NCBI GenBank assembly: GCA_964035545.1
Contig: OZ037765.1
Location: forward strand, 27,540,504-27,604,503
Direction: 5' to 3'
Origin: Bugula neritina
Lineage: Eukaryota; Bryozoa; Gymnolaemata; Cheilostomatida; Bugulidae
Length of the DNA stretch: 64,000 bases
Shown: in pieces, positions 40,839 to 53,469 of the stretch
How the letters are laid out: each line of letters starts with the position of its first letter
Numbering within the stretch: position 1 is the first letter of the stretch
Notes under the pieces: model-generated
Database searches by the model: none
What the model was told of the DNA's origin: nothing
Seen by the model: the letters and a program-made list of their open reading frames with translations, nothing else
Translations under genes and position numbers: made by a program

Positions 40839-41143
40839 TGTTATAATTTTCAGATTAGGGTTGATATGCTATCCAGAGAGTCTATTTATCTAGTATAGAA
40901 CTGCACCAGGCTAAGTCGAGTGAACGAGTATATTTTATTCACAACTATACATCATAAAAACACGATACATTATTTCTAACAAGTTACACATCTAATCTAT
41001 TTCACACTCTAGCTTCGACTGAGTTAGCAGCGGGAAACTACAATTGCTGCTAACTATCAACTACGCTAATTGGCTATCCATTGTTCCGGGTCAATTACGC
41101 GACCCTACATGTTGTGCTGCTGGTAGTTCCACGAACCACCACA
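40839..41143 (-). repeat. 5' LTR of element 2
   Basis: 305 bp, TGTGGTGG...TATAACA on the minus strand. Differs from the 3' LTR at two visible positions near its 3' end. Confidence 0.92.
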
Positions 41144-41147
41144 GTAT

Positions 41148-42019
41148 TACATACGTCGGCGTCAGAGTCACTTTCTACAGTCGGTCTAGTAGAGAGAAAG
41201 TTCAGTAAAAGGGCCTGTCAACGGTTCGTCGACGTCACGTGGGGCAGTATAAGGTCTCGAAACTCCGGGTATGAGTCGGCATCCTCTTCATATAGATGGC
41301 CCACATAGCTGTGTTGAGTACGTTGATGGCGTTTTTATAAAAGTGGTGTACCCACTGGGGCAAAAAGCCACAGTAAAATATTGGGGGACGTGTATTCGTA
41401 GGCGTTTGAGTGTTGAGAATGTGCGTCAACACTCGCTACATTTCCTGTTGGTATCCTGTCCAATAATAGCCTGTATCAGAGTTCATGTTTGTCTGGTTGT
41501 CCAAGTCGTCCGTGGTAGTAATGCTAGAGGTAATTCGAGTTTGTCGGTCGTGTCCAGTTGCATAGCGTAGTCATCAGGGGTGGTTGTCGGCTGTTCCGTC
41601 GGCGTCGTCAGGTGTGTGTCAGATAGCATGTGTCAAGTCTAGCTTCAGATATGTTGTCCCACTGTGTGGTGGGAGTGTCGAGTAGAGCCTGTATCTCAGG
41701 AGATACAGGTACAATCCTGCCTGCAACAGAGTATTCAAATTCACACATAATGTTCTCGAATCACACTCCCTGCGGGGGACTCCACCCAGTCAGTACGACA
41801 CTGTGACTGAGTTGACAACCAACAACCTCCTGGTTTTCATAAACCATCCGGGTGACCGCTCAACTCGAAGTCGCAGGTGAAATCATCTGACGTCAGGAGT
41901 CCAACTTTAGCATTATGATAAAGTGAGACTGAAGTCGACTACCAGAATAAATTCTAATTAATATAAATAGAATCATATCTAGTAGACTTACCCTCCAAAA
42001 CAGGTGCTGTATCAGCCAT
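41148..42019 (-). pseudogene. 5' part of ORF3 from the older Ty3/gypsy relative, with its own intron
   Basis: Exon 1 is 42019-41992 (28 nt; starts ATGGCTGATACAGCACC), donor GTAAGT, intron of 271 nt, acceptor GTTGCAG, exon 2 from 41720. The junction is phase 1, as in elements 1 and 2, and exon 2 soon reads VSPE where they read VSPQ. Further on come a degenerate finger (C-X2-C-X12-H with the last His replaced by Tyr and a TGA inside), a TVAFCPSGY segment (TFCPCGY in element 2) and DADSYPEF (DAKLYPEF in element 2). Frameshifts and stops show decay. Element 2 is inserted at its left edge. Confidence 0.72.
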
Positions 42020-42285
42020 GCTGCTTACTAATCTGTTTTTATAGGGCCCGTAGTAGCCAAATTTGAGAGACGTGCTGCCTCTCTGTTGTTTACAATTGAA
42101 AAAGGCGCTCTACACAGCTATAAGGATGATTACATAACACCCTTGTCGCTAGTGAGTTGGCTTCGCCCTGCTGACCCGCTTCCCCCCTCCCCGGTCGACC
42201 TGGCTAACTGGCCTAGTCTGTACGCCACTGGCAAGCACAACTCTCAATTGCTGTCCCCCAGACTTCTTTTGTGCTGGTTGACAAG

Positions 42286-42613
42286 TTATAGTATACTATG
42301 CATGTCGACCAAGTCACACAAGAAGTCTTTCAAATAAGATGGTGGCGCCCTAGTACGTTGACTACGTTCCAACTGTACTGGGGTGAAGGAGGGGCTGCTG
42401 CCACTGGTGACTCTACCACTATGGGTGGGGTCTCCAGTGTGGGGGGTCCACCGGTACGAGTGGCTCCTCCCTAGCTATCTCCTCCTCATGAATTTGAGGA
42501 GTTTCCATCTCATCAGGGGACGACAGGTGTGTCGGCCGGCTCCACTGGTGGTGAGGCCGGTCTTCCGGTGTGTTGGTCGCCTCTTCCGAAGGTGGGGGCG
42601 GCCGATAACACAA
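42286..42613 (-). pseudogene. pol C-terminal remnant of the older Ty3/gypsy relative
   Basis: Pro/Glu-rich tail, then QLERSQRTRAPPSYLKDFLC, clearly homologous to the pol C-terminus of element 2 (LERGQRTRQPPAYLKDFVC). Stop at 42288-42286. Protease, RT, RNase H and integrase are gone; the relic ends near 42613 where host-like AT-rich DNA resumes. Identifies the DNA flanking element 2 as an older element. Confidence 0.75.
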
Positions 42614-43003
42614 ATAACATTAGTTTATTTCATAGAAGAAATATAGAAGTTATTTTATTCTAGATTATGATCAGACCAGAGTACTTTGTATATTTTTGCT
42701 TTACTTATGATAAATGCAGTTTTCTATTGTTTGTGTTTGTCCTGTAATATATGTTTATAATGCACGCCAGTCTTTCATCCAACTTTCTTACAGTTTGCGA
42801 TTTATCATTTCTTAATTTGAGCAGTTGGCCTATTCCACCTCAATAGAAGAGTTTTAATATTCATAAATTTATGCGTTGACCAAAGTTGAGGTTGATTAAA
42901 AAATAGAGACATATTAATCTAGTTTATGATTAATGTCTCTATTTTTGTTAATGATTAGTTTTATGCCCAGTTAGTGTTTGAATTCAGATTTTAAATATTT
43001 CAG

Positions 43004-44046
43004 GTGCTAATGTCAAGCCACACGAGTATCATGGAGAGATGAATCCTATGCCTGGTACAAGATCTCGCCCTTACAACCACAACGAGGTATGCATTGTAAT
43101 GGTGTGCTGTACAGTATCAAGCACCACTATACTATGTTTATTAGTTTTTTAATTGAAAATAGTTTTATAAATGTCACATGTGATTTAAAGATTATGATGA
43201 AAACTAAATTCAGTCATGGGATTGTGAGTTTGTAATTAAATACTATTTTATGGTAACTTAGCAGATATTGTGATATTTTGTGTTCTGTAGGGATACCATT
43301 ATGGCACACTGCCAAGACGGTCTGCTAGTTTACGAACGAAAGTAAACACTGCCTTGCCAACTCGTTGGCAGAAACGCTCCTAAACTCGTATAACTAGTTG
43401 TTAAAATGTAAATAGCTGAAGCGATTTTTCCTTTTCACAACTCCCTAATGTACAGCTTGAATTCCAAATGCAGCTTATGCTTTTATTTAATGATATTCAC
43501 AATACATGCTTGTAGGAGGCAATTGTATGCTTTGGTAAGCAGCATATCAGTTGCTAAGTAGCTGCATGCTGGGGCACAGGAATGTCCAAGTTCACTGTTG
43601 ATTTGTGTATGCTTGGTTTGCTATTGTCTGGTATAAGCACTTCTAACAGTGCTTATGAAGTTACTCTGTGATCATTTCGTTTGCTAATGATAATATATTG
43701 TCTCTGTACTGTCTTTATAAATTGTAGATGTGACACGGGTGGTTATTTGAAACTTGTCTATAGTCCATCTTATATGTTTGATAAATTAGAATTATGCTTG
43801 CAATCACTAATGCATTGAGGATTACTGATTAGTATTTCATTATGTGGCAGCATGAGCATATTATTAATATGTTACTAAAATACTCCGTATATATTGTAAT
43901 GTATTTTATTTCTATTTTACAAGGGAAAATTAGATCAAGTTAAAGAAACTAAGAAGCCAACTAGAAAACTAAGATCTAAGTCCTGTTCTAAAGCAAGACC
44001 TCGTTCTCGCTCTGCTGGGAGAAGACGAGTCACAAAGAAAGTCTAA
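43004..44046 (+). CDS. 3' exons of an unidentified gene with two alternative terminal exons
   Basis: Exon 43004-43086 (acceptor ATTTCAG, donor GTATGC) encodes a segment ending RSRPYNHNE in phase 0. Two downstream exons both fit phase 0 and both end in a stop: 43291-43383 (acceptor TTCTGTAG; begins GYHYGTLPRRS and ends RWQKRS) and 43924-44046 (acceptor TTTACAAG; Lys/Arg/Ser-rich, ends VTKKV). They look like mutually exclusive C-terminal exons. Upstream exons were not found; they may lie beyond the retrotransposon insertion to the left. Convergent with SIDT copy B. I do not recognise the protein; it is basic and low complexity. Confidence 0.55.
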
Positions 44047-44537
44047 CTAATGTTAACAACTTCATTTATGTAAAGCAGTGTTAAATCACTTTAAAACCAA
44101 ATTTTTTACATTGCAATGCAACATATTTATTATACTCAATTTTATCTCTTTAACTGTAGTATAATTTAGACTATTGGTAATGTTCATGATAGCCTATTGG
44201 CACACATGTATGCAGAATCTTATTTAATGCTCAAAAATTATATATACAATAAATGCCAATAGGCTATAAACTTGGTTTATGTGCTACCTTTGCTTAAACT
44301 ACAAAAATATGGCTACAAGATATTGTGCAAAAATACAATACACTATAAAATACTTGAACAATGCAGCAAAAGATATAAAGTAAGAAAATCTTAAACAGTT
44401 TCGGTTAGTTCAATGTTGTCACAAAATTGCTGGTGTAATTATATAATACTAACTGAGCTATGTAATTAAAAGAAATGCTATTCGAAATAGATTGTTTTTG
44501 AGCAAATTAAGTGAAGTACATAATATATTAGATTGTG

Positions 44538-47500
44538 CTAAAATACTGGTATTTCTGTCCTTGGAGTGTCTTTCAAATCGTCATCAATGAAAAGTATGGC
44601 CTGAAAAATAAAGGTTGAACATGTGTACAGTGAAATTGGAATCTATGCCAATTGCTATCACCTGCCACAACCATTCTGATACTTACTAAAAATGAGCAGG
44701 ACATGGCTCCTGCAGACAAGAAATGCCAAATATCATGACCGTCAAAAAAGTCGAGAACAATACAAGGAGCATTCAAATTTCTTGATTGTGCAGGTGTTTT
44801 CTAAAACAAATTAACACATTTGCAACATGTGCAACTTATATATGCAAGATTAGATTGACTGCTGATACATATTAGCTGGAACTGCAAGAATTAACGTAGC
44901 CAAGTATTTGACACTTGAAAGTATTAAATCATATAGCAGTACGTACTTGCCAGTCTGTTAAGTTGTGTATAAAATACCATAATGCAGGAACCCACAAAGC
45001 AATAGAAAGCAGCCCAAATATATATGTCTGAGGAACAAGTCTCTCTTTATGCACAATCTAGAAAAAAAAAAATTTTGCAACTAAGTAAGATGTCACTGAA
45101 AACACGATAAAAAACATGAATTACTAACCTGAAACTTCTAGTACTATGTGCACCCAGTTACACAACTATAAACATCAGCTTACATAACAATAGTACTTAT
45201 GAATGTATTAGTCAAGGTATACGCTATATGGTGCTATATAATAGCACACTAATATCCAGCACAAACAGTTAGAATAATTTCATTTATTCTACATGAAATT
45301 TACAGACTTATTTTTTTAAAGATGCACCACATAGTCATGGCTTTAGTATTTCCAACAAATGCACTTTAGGTATAACGATATAGCATATTATGTAGGTATC
45401 TGGATCATTGAACAGCAGTTTTGGGCCGATCTCTTACAATATTTCTTTAAATGGCCATAATATTTACAAGTGTTAATGATTTTTCATTATACTGTGCAAG
45501 TTGAATACCACAGCTGAAAAAATTGTTTCATCTAATAAATAAAAAGTTCACACTTTGATAGTTAATTTTTCATCAATATTTTTTAAATCATGTTATTCAC
45601 AGAACAATATTATAATGTACATACCCTCTTCATTGCAATGTAGAACATAAAATACAGCGCAAGGTTCATAATCGTTATTTCCAGCATAAAAGTGGCAAAA
45701 TCGGCGGGTTTTGTTATCACTCCGTAAAGACCCCTATAAAATATTGGTGAATAACTAAATAAACTGAATAATTACAATTCACTCGAAAAGAAGCTTAAAG
45801 AATAGTGTTTCCAGTTTTATATAAAAATTTCCTTTACGTTTATAGTCGATACTCACATGCCCCAGTTGCAGGCATTCATAAACAGTAGAAAGCCAAACTT
45901 TACCTACAAAAACATTTAGCTTTTAGCATTTAACATATGCAATGAAATTTTCTCAAACAGATGAATATTATACATTATGAATAATCTATTAGGAAATAAA
46001 ATTTAAGACACAAAACAGCATTGAATGCTAGTAACCATGTTGAAGCAAAAAAATATAAAATATATCTTTGAAAATGTATGAGGAAAATAAAAGATATTAA
46101 AAAGAGTATATCTCACATGAAACAGAGTTGTGGCTTATCATACAAGACTTACAGGGTAAGTGGGTGCTGAACACTTTTTCTCATCACTTCTAACTGATAC
46201 AATGTGATATTTTATGCTCTGCATCAATGCTTTGTCTAAAACAAGTGTATTATGATCTGTGCCCATCCATGTATTACAGGAGGAAAATCAAACATATAGA
46301 AAATTAAAACAAAGATCTAAAGTATTGATAATTATAGGCAATCTATATAATATATATACTATATTACAGTAATATATCATAGTATCCATAGCTTTTACTG
46401 CTTTTATGTAGTATTGACATTAATTTGGTATGAAAAGTGGAAGTTGCCTTCTGATAAAAGTCATGCTTTAGACTGTTTGTAATGCTATGCTAATCACTAA
46501 CATAACAGCTTGATGTTTTAGGTTTGAGTTTAAAAATTAAAAAGTATTTCGGACTATTTAATTGCAGATAAAAGAAGAAAATAAAGCTACTGTATCACGT
46601 ATAAATTCCTGGCTAACTATCTATAGAGAAATATGTACGGCATATTAAAAGAATTGTAAAATATATGGAAAACATAAGATAAAAGAAAAGCAAATATAAC
46701 TGTGTATAACCTTACCAAACTTGAATCGCCCCACATAGTAAACTTTGATGCTCAAATAAATGACGGAAAGAAGATAGAAGAAGGTGAACACATACCAGAA
46801 TACTGGAGAGTTGAATAACTACAAGACACAATAGAGCTTAACAGTGCTTGATGAAAAAGAGAAAAAATATTTGGTTTCACACATGAAATAAAAATACATG
46901 AAATAATCTGCTATTGTCATGAAAATGCCAATTTTTGTACAATTTCATCTTTTAACATGCATTCTAATAAACATAGTGCTGCATTATTTGCATTATAGTT
47001 GTGACATTAAATCAGGAAAATGACAAGTAATTTGCTTACCACACCAACAACTGCAATGATGATGATAATGGCGAGCGATATGAAGGCTGTATGTGCATTA
47101 GCATTGATATCAGGGTGTCTGGATTGGAATAGTCTAAGAATCAGTAAACCTCCAAGTATGTACATGAAAGCTGTGTCTAAATAATACAGAAACAAAGACT
47201 AGACAGTTTGAATAGCAGACAAACTTAATACTAAACACCACTAAACTCCATACACTGCAATCTGCATATATTGGCAAATAATATTCGCTGTACATACCAA
47301 ATTGGAAGTTGTTGTAACTTGGACAGACGTGGTAACACCCACTCATTATTCCCTCTACAAACAAAGCTAATCCCATAGCATAAAAGATACCCACGTGTTG
47401 GGGAATTCCTAGACGCTCCCGTTCTTCTTCGGGTTTGTTCATAGAGTCTCGAAACCTAACAACAATATTATAGTTAATCAACTCTCGTTGAATAGTGTAA

Positions 47501-50500
47501 CTCAATTTCAAACATGATAATTCAAAACTTATATAACTAGAGTGAGTTGAATTAACCAGCCACCCAATTAGGACATGGCGGTGAATAGTGAGAAATTGGA
47601 GTGAGTTGAAGCGTGAAATACCTGAAATGAGTAATAATAATAAAGAGAATCCCAAGCACCATGTAACCAATATTACTAATCACACTATTGAAGCTGTGTA
47701 AACCCCCCAGATGTCTTGAGCAGAGGAAGTTGTAGTAGCAAGTGTCTTCGTTGCCAGATAAATTTAAATACTAAAAAATTAAATACAAAAAAGTGTATGG
47801 TGAGTTACCGTGAGTGCTATATATACAAAACAGAATAAACAAAAACACACAGAACAACACTAGAAAACTATTAGAGAAGAAATACAATGTGTCCGGAGGA
47901 TTCATAATACAACATTATGTCCCTGTATGTCACTGCATAGATATAAACATGTAAGGTTAATGGGTTTTATTCTATCTTATTAAACCATCAACAAGAGAAT
48001 ACTACTTGAGAAGCCTGGGGATCACACAGGTCATGTTTGTGTGGCAGAAAAACCTTCCCTGCCCAGGATAACCATGATGTATAGATTAAAACATTCTCCT
48101 TTGGAAGTTATTAATTTGAGTATATATTATAATACTGGCCAGTTGATTCATATAGTTTGTAAGGTGTCTGTGAAAGATAAAGAATGTATTAAAAAATTTA
48201 TAAAATAATATATCTGAATAAAAATTTGTTCATGTTGTAGTTATGCAAGTAGAGTATCATGTAAATTATACCTTCTGATATGCCAACACCAACTGGATAA
48301 CAGGAAGAGCGTAGAAAATTGAAATGCTAATGAGGTTTCTAAAACAAAATGGTTACACAGACATTACAGTCTAGATCACAATAGGTCACCTTGGTGAGAG
48401 AAAGTGGGGACAACTCCCACATTAGCTTGATTAAATTGATTAAATAAAATTGCTCAATGACTTATGAACACGCATTACAATGACCAACTGGAATGAAATC
48501 CTCCACAACTGAAGGCTGAAACAGTAAACTCTACTATAAACTACAAACTCTATAAACCATAAAGTGCAAGGTTGAAAGTTCTAACATTGTAAAGGCTAAA
48601 TCCCAAATTTGAAATTTGAAAATTATGCTTATATTTATAAGTACAACATGAGCAAACATGAACAATAAAACACTAACCTCACGTATAACATATATTTCTT
48701 CCGAAGATGGGTGGATGGTTTTCTAGCCATGTCAGCCACCATAAGGTTTTTCTGAAAAAGTATGTATTAATTGTTCTGTAGTATATATTAATTGTTCTGT
48801 AGTATGTATTAGTTGTTCTGTAGTATGTATTAATTGTTCTGTAGTATGTATTAGTTGTTCTGTAGTATGTATTAGTTGTTCTGTAGTATGTATTAATTGT
48901 TCTGTAGCATGTATTAGTTGTTCTGTAGTATGTATTAGTTGTTCTGTAGTATGTATTAGTTGTTCTGTAGTATGTATTAGTTGTTCTGTAGTATGTATTA
49001 GTTGTTCTGTAGTATGTATTAGTTGTTCTGTAGTATGTATTAGTTGTTCTGTAGTATGTATTAATTGTTCTGTAGTATGTATTAGTTGTTCTGTAGTATG
49101 TATTAGTTGTTCTGTAGTATGTATTAGTTGTTCTGTAGTATGTATTAGTTGTTCTGTAGTATGTATTAGTTGTTCTGTAGTATGTATTAGTTGTTCTGTA
49201 GTATGTATTAGTTGTTATGTAGTATGTATTAGTTGTTCTGTAGTATGTATTAGTTGTTCTGTAGTATGTATTAGTTGTTCTGTAGTATGTATTAGTTGTT
49301 CTGTAGTATGTATTAGTTGTTCTGTAGTATGTATTAGTTGTTCTGTAGTATGTATTAGTTGTTCTGTAGTATGTATTAGTTGTTCTGTAGTATGTATTAG
49401 TTGTTCTGTAGTATGTATTAGTTGTTCAGTAGTATGTATTAGTTGTTCTGTAGTATTTATCAATTAATGTAGTCTTCACTTTTCAAAACTGTAGTCTAAT
49501 AGCCATGTTAAAATATAACAAAACACAATTAATCCTGGCTGTGAGATATAAATTCTATACCACGAAAAAATATTTGTGAGAGAACAAACCTTCAGCCTAT
49601 AAACATCTTTTATCTCATCCTGGTCAGTCAGTGTGTCAGCATCTAACAGCAGACTGTCATCATAATTAATATCATTAACAGACGTGTTACCAGCACTAGC
49701 AGATGCTTCTGTGTTCCCATCACTGATAGTAGGCACTGTGCAGCAACAAACAACACACGTTATTCTATAAATAGGCAATCAACAAATTTCAATCCTTTTA
49801 TTTTTGAAATTGTATGAAATTATGTTGAAAGTTTGGAAAGCCCCCTTTAGAAAGGATTTTATTTGCTCAATCCTTATCTTAATGGCCGACTCACGATTTT
49901 ATGACCTGTTTTATTACTAATGAACACACTAGGCCTTCATATATTGTACTGGGGTTTACGTAGGCAAGGACGTATAACAAGTGTGGAAAGAGGAGGAGAA
50001 AGTGGGATGGTATAATGCTGGTATAACTGAACATTACAATGACTTTATACTAGTGAAATATACACTTTATATAGCCTGTCTAGTTGGCATATCGTGTCTA
50101 TGTAAGTAAGTCTAGCAAAAAGGCATGAGCAATGCAATTGAAAGGAATATATTTTATAGGCCGGCACATTGAATGCTAATGAATGAATTATATACATTCA
50201 TTGACTAAGAAATACTTAACAATATACCCAACAATAGCCCAACTGTCATGTGACATACTTGCAGCTGATAGAATTGAATATTAGTTCAACTACAAGGACA
50301 AAATGTATAAACTTGTACTAACTGAACCTACCTGGAGAAGTCATTTCAATTTCTTGAGCTTTTCTTCTTCTTTCCCTACAAATAATCAACTTTAAAGTCT
50401 CAACAAAAAATAAACAGGTTATTTGTTGAAAAAGTATTACAGAGAGAAAATATTAGCAGCCAACAAAAACCAACACGAAGCAGCAAAACTTTGGACTCAC

Positions 50501-50955
50501 CAAAGTTTGATTATGAGAAGATAAAGAACGGCAGCCAAGCAGTATGCAGAGCAGTAGCCAACTGCAGCCAGCAGAGCAAATATGTACACAGTCTCTGTGA
50601 AAGGAGAGATAGATTAGTATAGTATGGTTCTACTAACACAAGTCAACCATCATCAGAATGCTGATGAGAAATGCTAGTTGATAGTGTAAGTACAGCATGA
50701 TTAGCTTTATCACCCTTATATGTAACATTGGAGGAGCATGAGAATTACTTTAGCTTTATTAAGATTATAAAATAAAATTCATATTAGACACTTACACACT
50801 TACCTTCTATATGGTCTTCAATCCAAAACTCCATATCTTTCACTTTAGGATCTGCTCAAATGCATTAACAAGATAGAAATACAATATCATATTAATACAA
50901 ATAGAGTGAGTAGAGAGAGGATTTAATAACCTGTCCTTGAAATACTCTTGAAATG

Positions 50956-51015
<60 letters not shown>

Positions 51016-53455
51016 ATCTAGCTCTTAAATAAAGCCATCAAAGCTTTAAAAATGAAATCTCACCTCCCATGGGAATTATTCTTTCCTGACTGGAACAAAG
51101 TTGATCATTGGGCATAACAGCAAACACAATATACACTGCCTTCGATACACGCTGTAAACAAATATACATACAAAATACTTTCCAAACATAAAATTAAACT
51201 TTTAATTTAAAATAACTTTAATCAACCAGATAGCCAAGAGTGTCCCAGGAAAAACTTTAAGAATTTCATTCAAGAACTGTATTAAAAGTATAGGTTTTTA
51301 ACTATAACAACTGCAAGCAGACTTTAAAAAAATGGATCACCACAATAAAGACTCAATTCTATACCAAATCAAATGAGTTTGTTCATGTTTATGTCTAATA
51401 AAAAGTAGCTGCTTTCAAAAAGAGCTCAAAAAACTCTCATGTTGTTTTCAGAGTTTTAGTCTCATCTCACCAAATAATACAGAAACATTCATCTAAATGG
51501 GCAGGGTGGTGAGAGCACCTGAGCAGGGCTACACCAGAGTTTCCCCCAGAGCAACTAAGGAGCGAGGTAAAATGTGAGTGAAAGTACTATATGATATATT
51601 AAATCTAGTATTATACATTTTGTACTTTCAATATGCAATAGCAAAAGTAACCCGTGTCTAGCTATAATTGAAAAAAATTAATTTAAACTTGAGCTGTTCT
51701 TAAATCATAGAACTGTTCAATACTAGCTAAAAACCCCATTCTACTGCTCTGTGTTGAAGTATAATCTGGGTATATAAATAAATGTACAGAGATACTACAT
51801 TTATTGCCTTCTAATCCCCAAAACTTAGAAGAATTAAAGATGTAATCGGTTATATACAAACTAATGTTTGCTTGAGTCCTTAGGCTGAACATCTAAGCAA
51901 CTGGGTGTCTATTAATACTTACATTATTATTAATTATGAGGGCAGCCTTTTGGAGAAAAGTTTGGAACGTGACGCCTGTCTCAACACTACCCGTGAGGTC
52001 CTGTATTGGGCACTGAAACAGTAAAACACAGAATTTTATGCAGCTTTTTAATTTTACAAAATATTGTTATGATTTAATGTTGTTCCAAAAGATTTCAATT
52101 GAGCAAGAAAGCATGCTATGCTTACGTATTTTAAATGCACGTGTATTGAGTGAGAGTTGAGTTACCTTGGCTGATTGAATGGCAACCCGGGAGCAATAAT
52201 AGTTTTGGCTGGAGTTAACGTAGAGAGTAACTGCTTGAGTGCTGTTCTTGGGGAATGTAAACTGGTAGTACTGTGGTGAAGTAGGGGTCACAAATATTGT
52301 GTAGTCAGTTCCAATACTGAAAAACAGCACAAAGTAACATATTTGATTGCATTATGGCAATAACCGTTCAAGTATACCTTACTTATATGCATGTTATATA
52401 TGTAAACTATACACAAAATTTTTGTAACTTTGCTTTTACCTCACTGTCAAGTTTACTTGAATTTCAGCATGAATAGAAAACTCTATTAGCCTTTCTGAGA
52501 ACGTTGTCACTTCTATGGAGATCGGTAATGTAGTGTTGATGTTTTGACCAGTGGCACACAACTTCCGACTGACCTGGGAAAACTCCACTCTACAATAAAT
52601 TAAAGTGAAGATGTGATCTAAATAACTAAAGCCTTCCTCATTGTTCTGAGCAATTCAGCAATTTCATGGACAAGAACAACACAAACATATACAGTGTACA
52701 CAACATATAACCCCGATTTTAGGTAAAAGTGGACGGTAAAAATGGCACAAATGGAAAAGTTGATAAAAATAGCACACTGATGTCAAATTTTCTAAAACCC
52801 CAAACTCAAACCCTCCCCCCAACCCCAAACATCCATCCTAAACCCAAATATTGAAAATGTGCTATTTTTACCTATTTTTTCGTTAGTGCCATAATTATCT
52901 GTGCCACTTTTCCCAAACACTTATAACCTAGGTAGGTTGGTAACACAAGATTTTACATAATGTGTAACATCTACGGTTCAACCATTACACCTGACTTGCA
53001 TCTCACTATACACACCCTGATTGCATTCGCAATGGCAGATCCCATGACTGAAGTGCCAACTCTTGACGAACTACTACTTGTGTGGGGAAATCATTTGAAT
53101 AATTCGTCTCTTTATTGGTTAAATCAGTGGTAATGTATACAGCAGAGTTCTGCAAAATTTTATAAAATATTTGTATAATAAAATTCAAAGTTGGCTTTTT
53201 ATTTGAATGGATTACTTTGATTTTGCACCAATAAACATCATGTGACCATGGTCTTACATATGTGTGATTGTAGTTATATTCAAACAAGTATCCATGATTC
53301 CTTGTTGAATTTTCTTTATAGGTTTCTCCAAACACTGCTTCAACTATGTTTGGAAAGCCTGGGTGTTGTTTTGAAGAAGACTGAGTTGTGGCCAAATGCA
53401 CAAGCATAAATGCAATGAGTATATCGAGTTTTTTCCATACCTCAAGAACTAGCAT
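44538..53455 (-). CDS. SIDT: SIDT copy B (SID-1 family dsRNA channel), complete 21-exon gene
   Basis: Exons: 53455-53016, 52589-52440, 52316-52166, 52012-51923, 51151-51064, 50851-50804, 50594-50501, 50375-50332, 49735-49590, 48751-48678, 48338-48272, 47770-47622, 47455-47298, 47176-47040, 46818-46716, 46235-46153, 45903-45857, 45733-45625, 45057-44947, 44800-44687, 44600-44538. Total 2466 nt, 821 residues, about the length of animal SIDT proteins; every junction is GT-AG and in phase. Order: signal peptide, extracellular beta domains, TM1 (exon 7), acidic cytoplasmic loop (exons 8-9), then the multi-TM core. Family motifs: [44 protein letters not shown], and a C-terminal acidic DDDL tail. 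The Ser/His, Asp and HxxxH residues of the CREST-type metal site are present. The family mediates dsRNA or lipid transport at plasma or lysosomal membranes. Confidence 0.95.
48757..49463. repeat. 21-bp minisatellite in intron 9 of SIDT copy B
   Basis: About 33 head-to-tail units of TGTAGTATGTATTAGTTGTT plus one base, very homogeneous, between the exon-9 donor and exon-10 acceptor. The copy A array has about nine. The open frame across the array is a by-product of the unit length. Confidence 0.93.
50958..51011. repeat. (TA)n microsatellite in SIDT-B intron 5
   Basis: A TA run with a short CA lead. Matches the position of the much longer TA array in copy A. Confidence 0.9.
52715..52925. repeat. 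Dispersed GTGCCATTTTTACC-type repeat in SIDT-B intron 1
   Basis: Counterpart of 17985-18150 but longer by about 45 bp at the left (GGTAAAAATGGCACAAATGG). Contains the same C-rich run and GTGCCA motifs. Confidence 0.6.
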
Positions 53456-53469
53456 GCTACCTGCAAAAT

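Larger units (their letters stand above)
33650..41143 (-). mobile_element. Ty3/gypsy LTR retrotransposon, element 2, open gag/pol/ORF3
   Basis: A 7494-bp element with 305-bp LTRs differing at about two sites, and a GTAT target duplication (33646-33649, 41144-41147). On the minus strand: 5' LTR, PBS, gag (317 aa), pol (open through 1507 codons from the ATGA start), spliced ORF3 (270 aa), polypurine tract, 3' LTR. No disabling change visible in any ORF. It is inserted in the ORF3 of an older relative. Its LTR subtype differs from element 1 (AATAAAATA where element 1 has TATAAAATA). Confidence 0.95.

Noticed and set aside
49215-49463. Open frame of repeated TTEQLIH heptapeptides (also at 381-626)
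   Set aside because: It is the intronic 21-bp minisatellite; the flanking exon 9 donor and exon 10 acceptor splice it out, and intron retention would hit a stop before reaching it.
48757-49463. Regular 21-bp repeats as a possible CRISPR-like array
   Set aside because: Units are head-to-tail with no spacers, in a eukaryotic intron.
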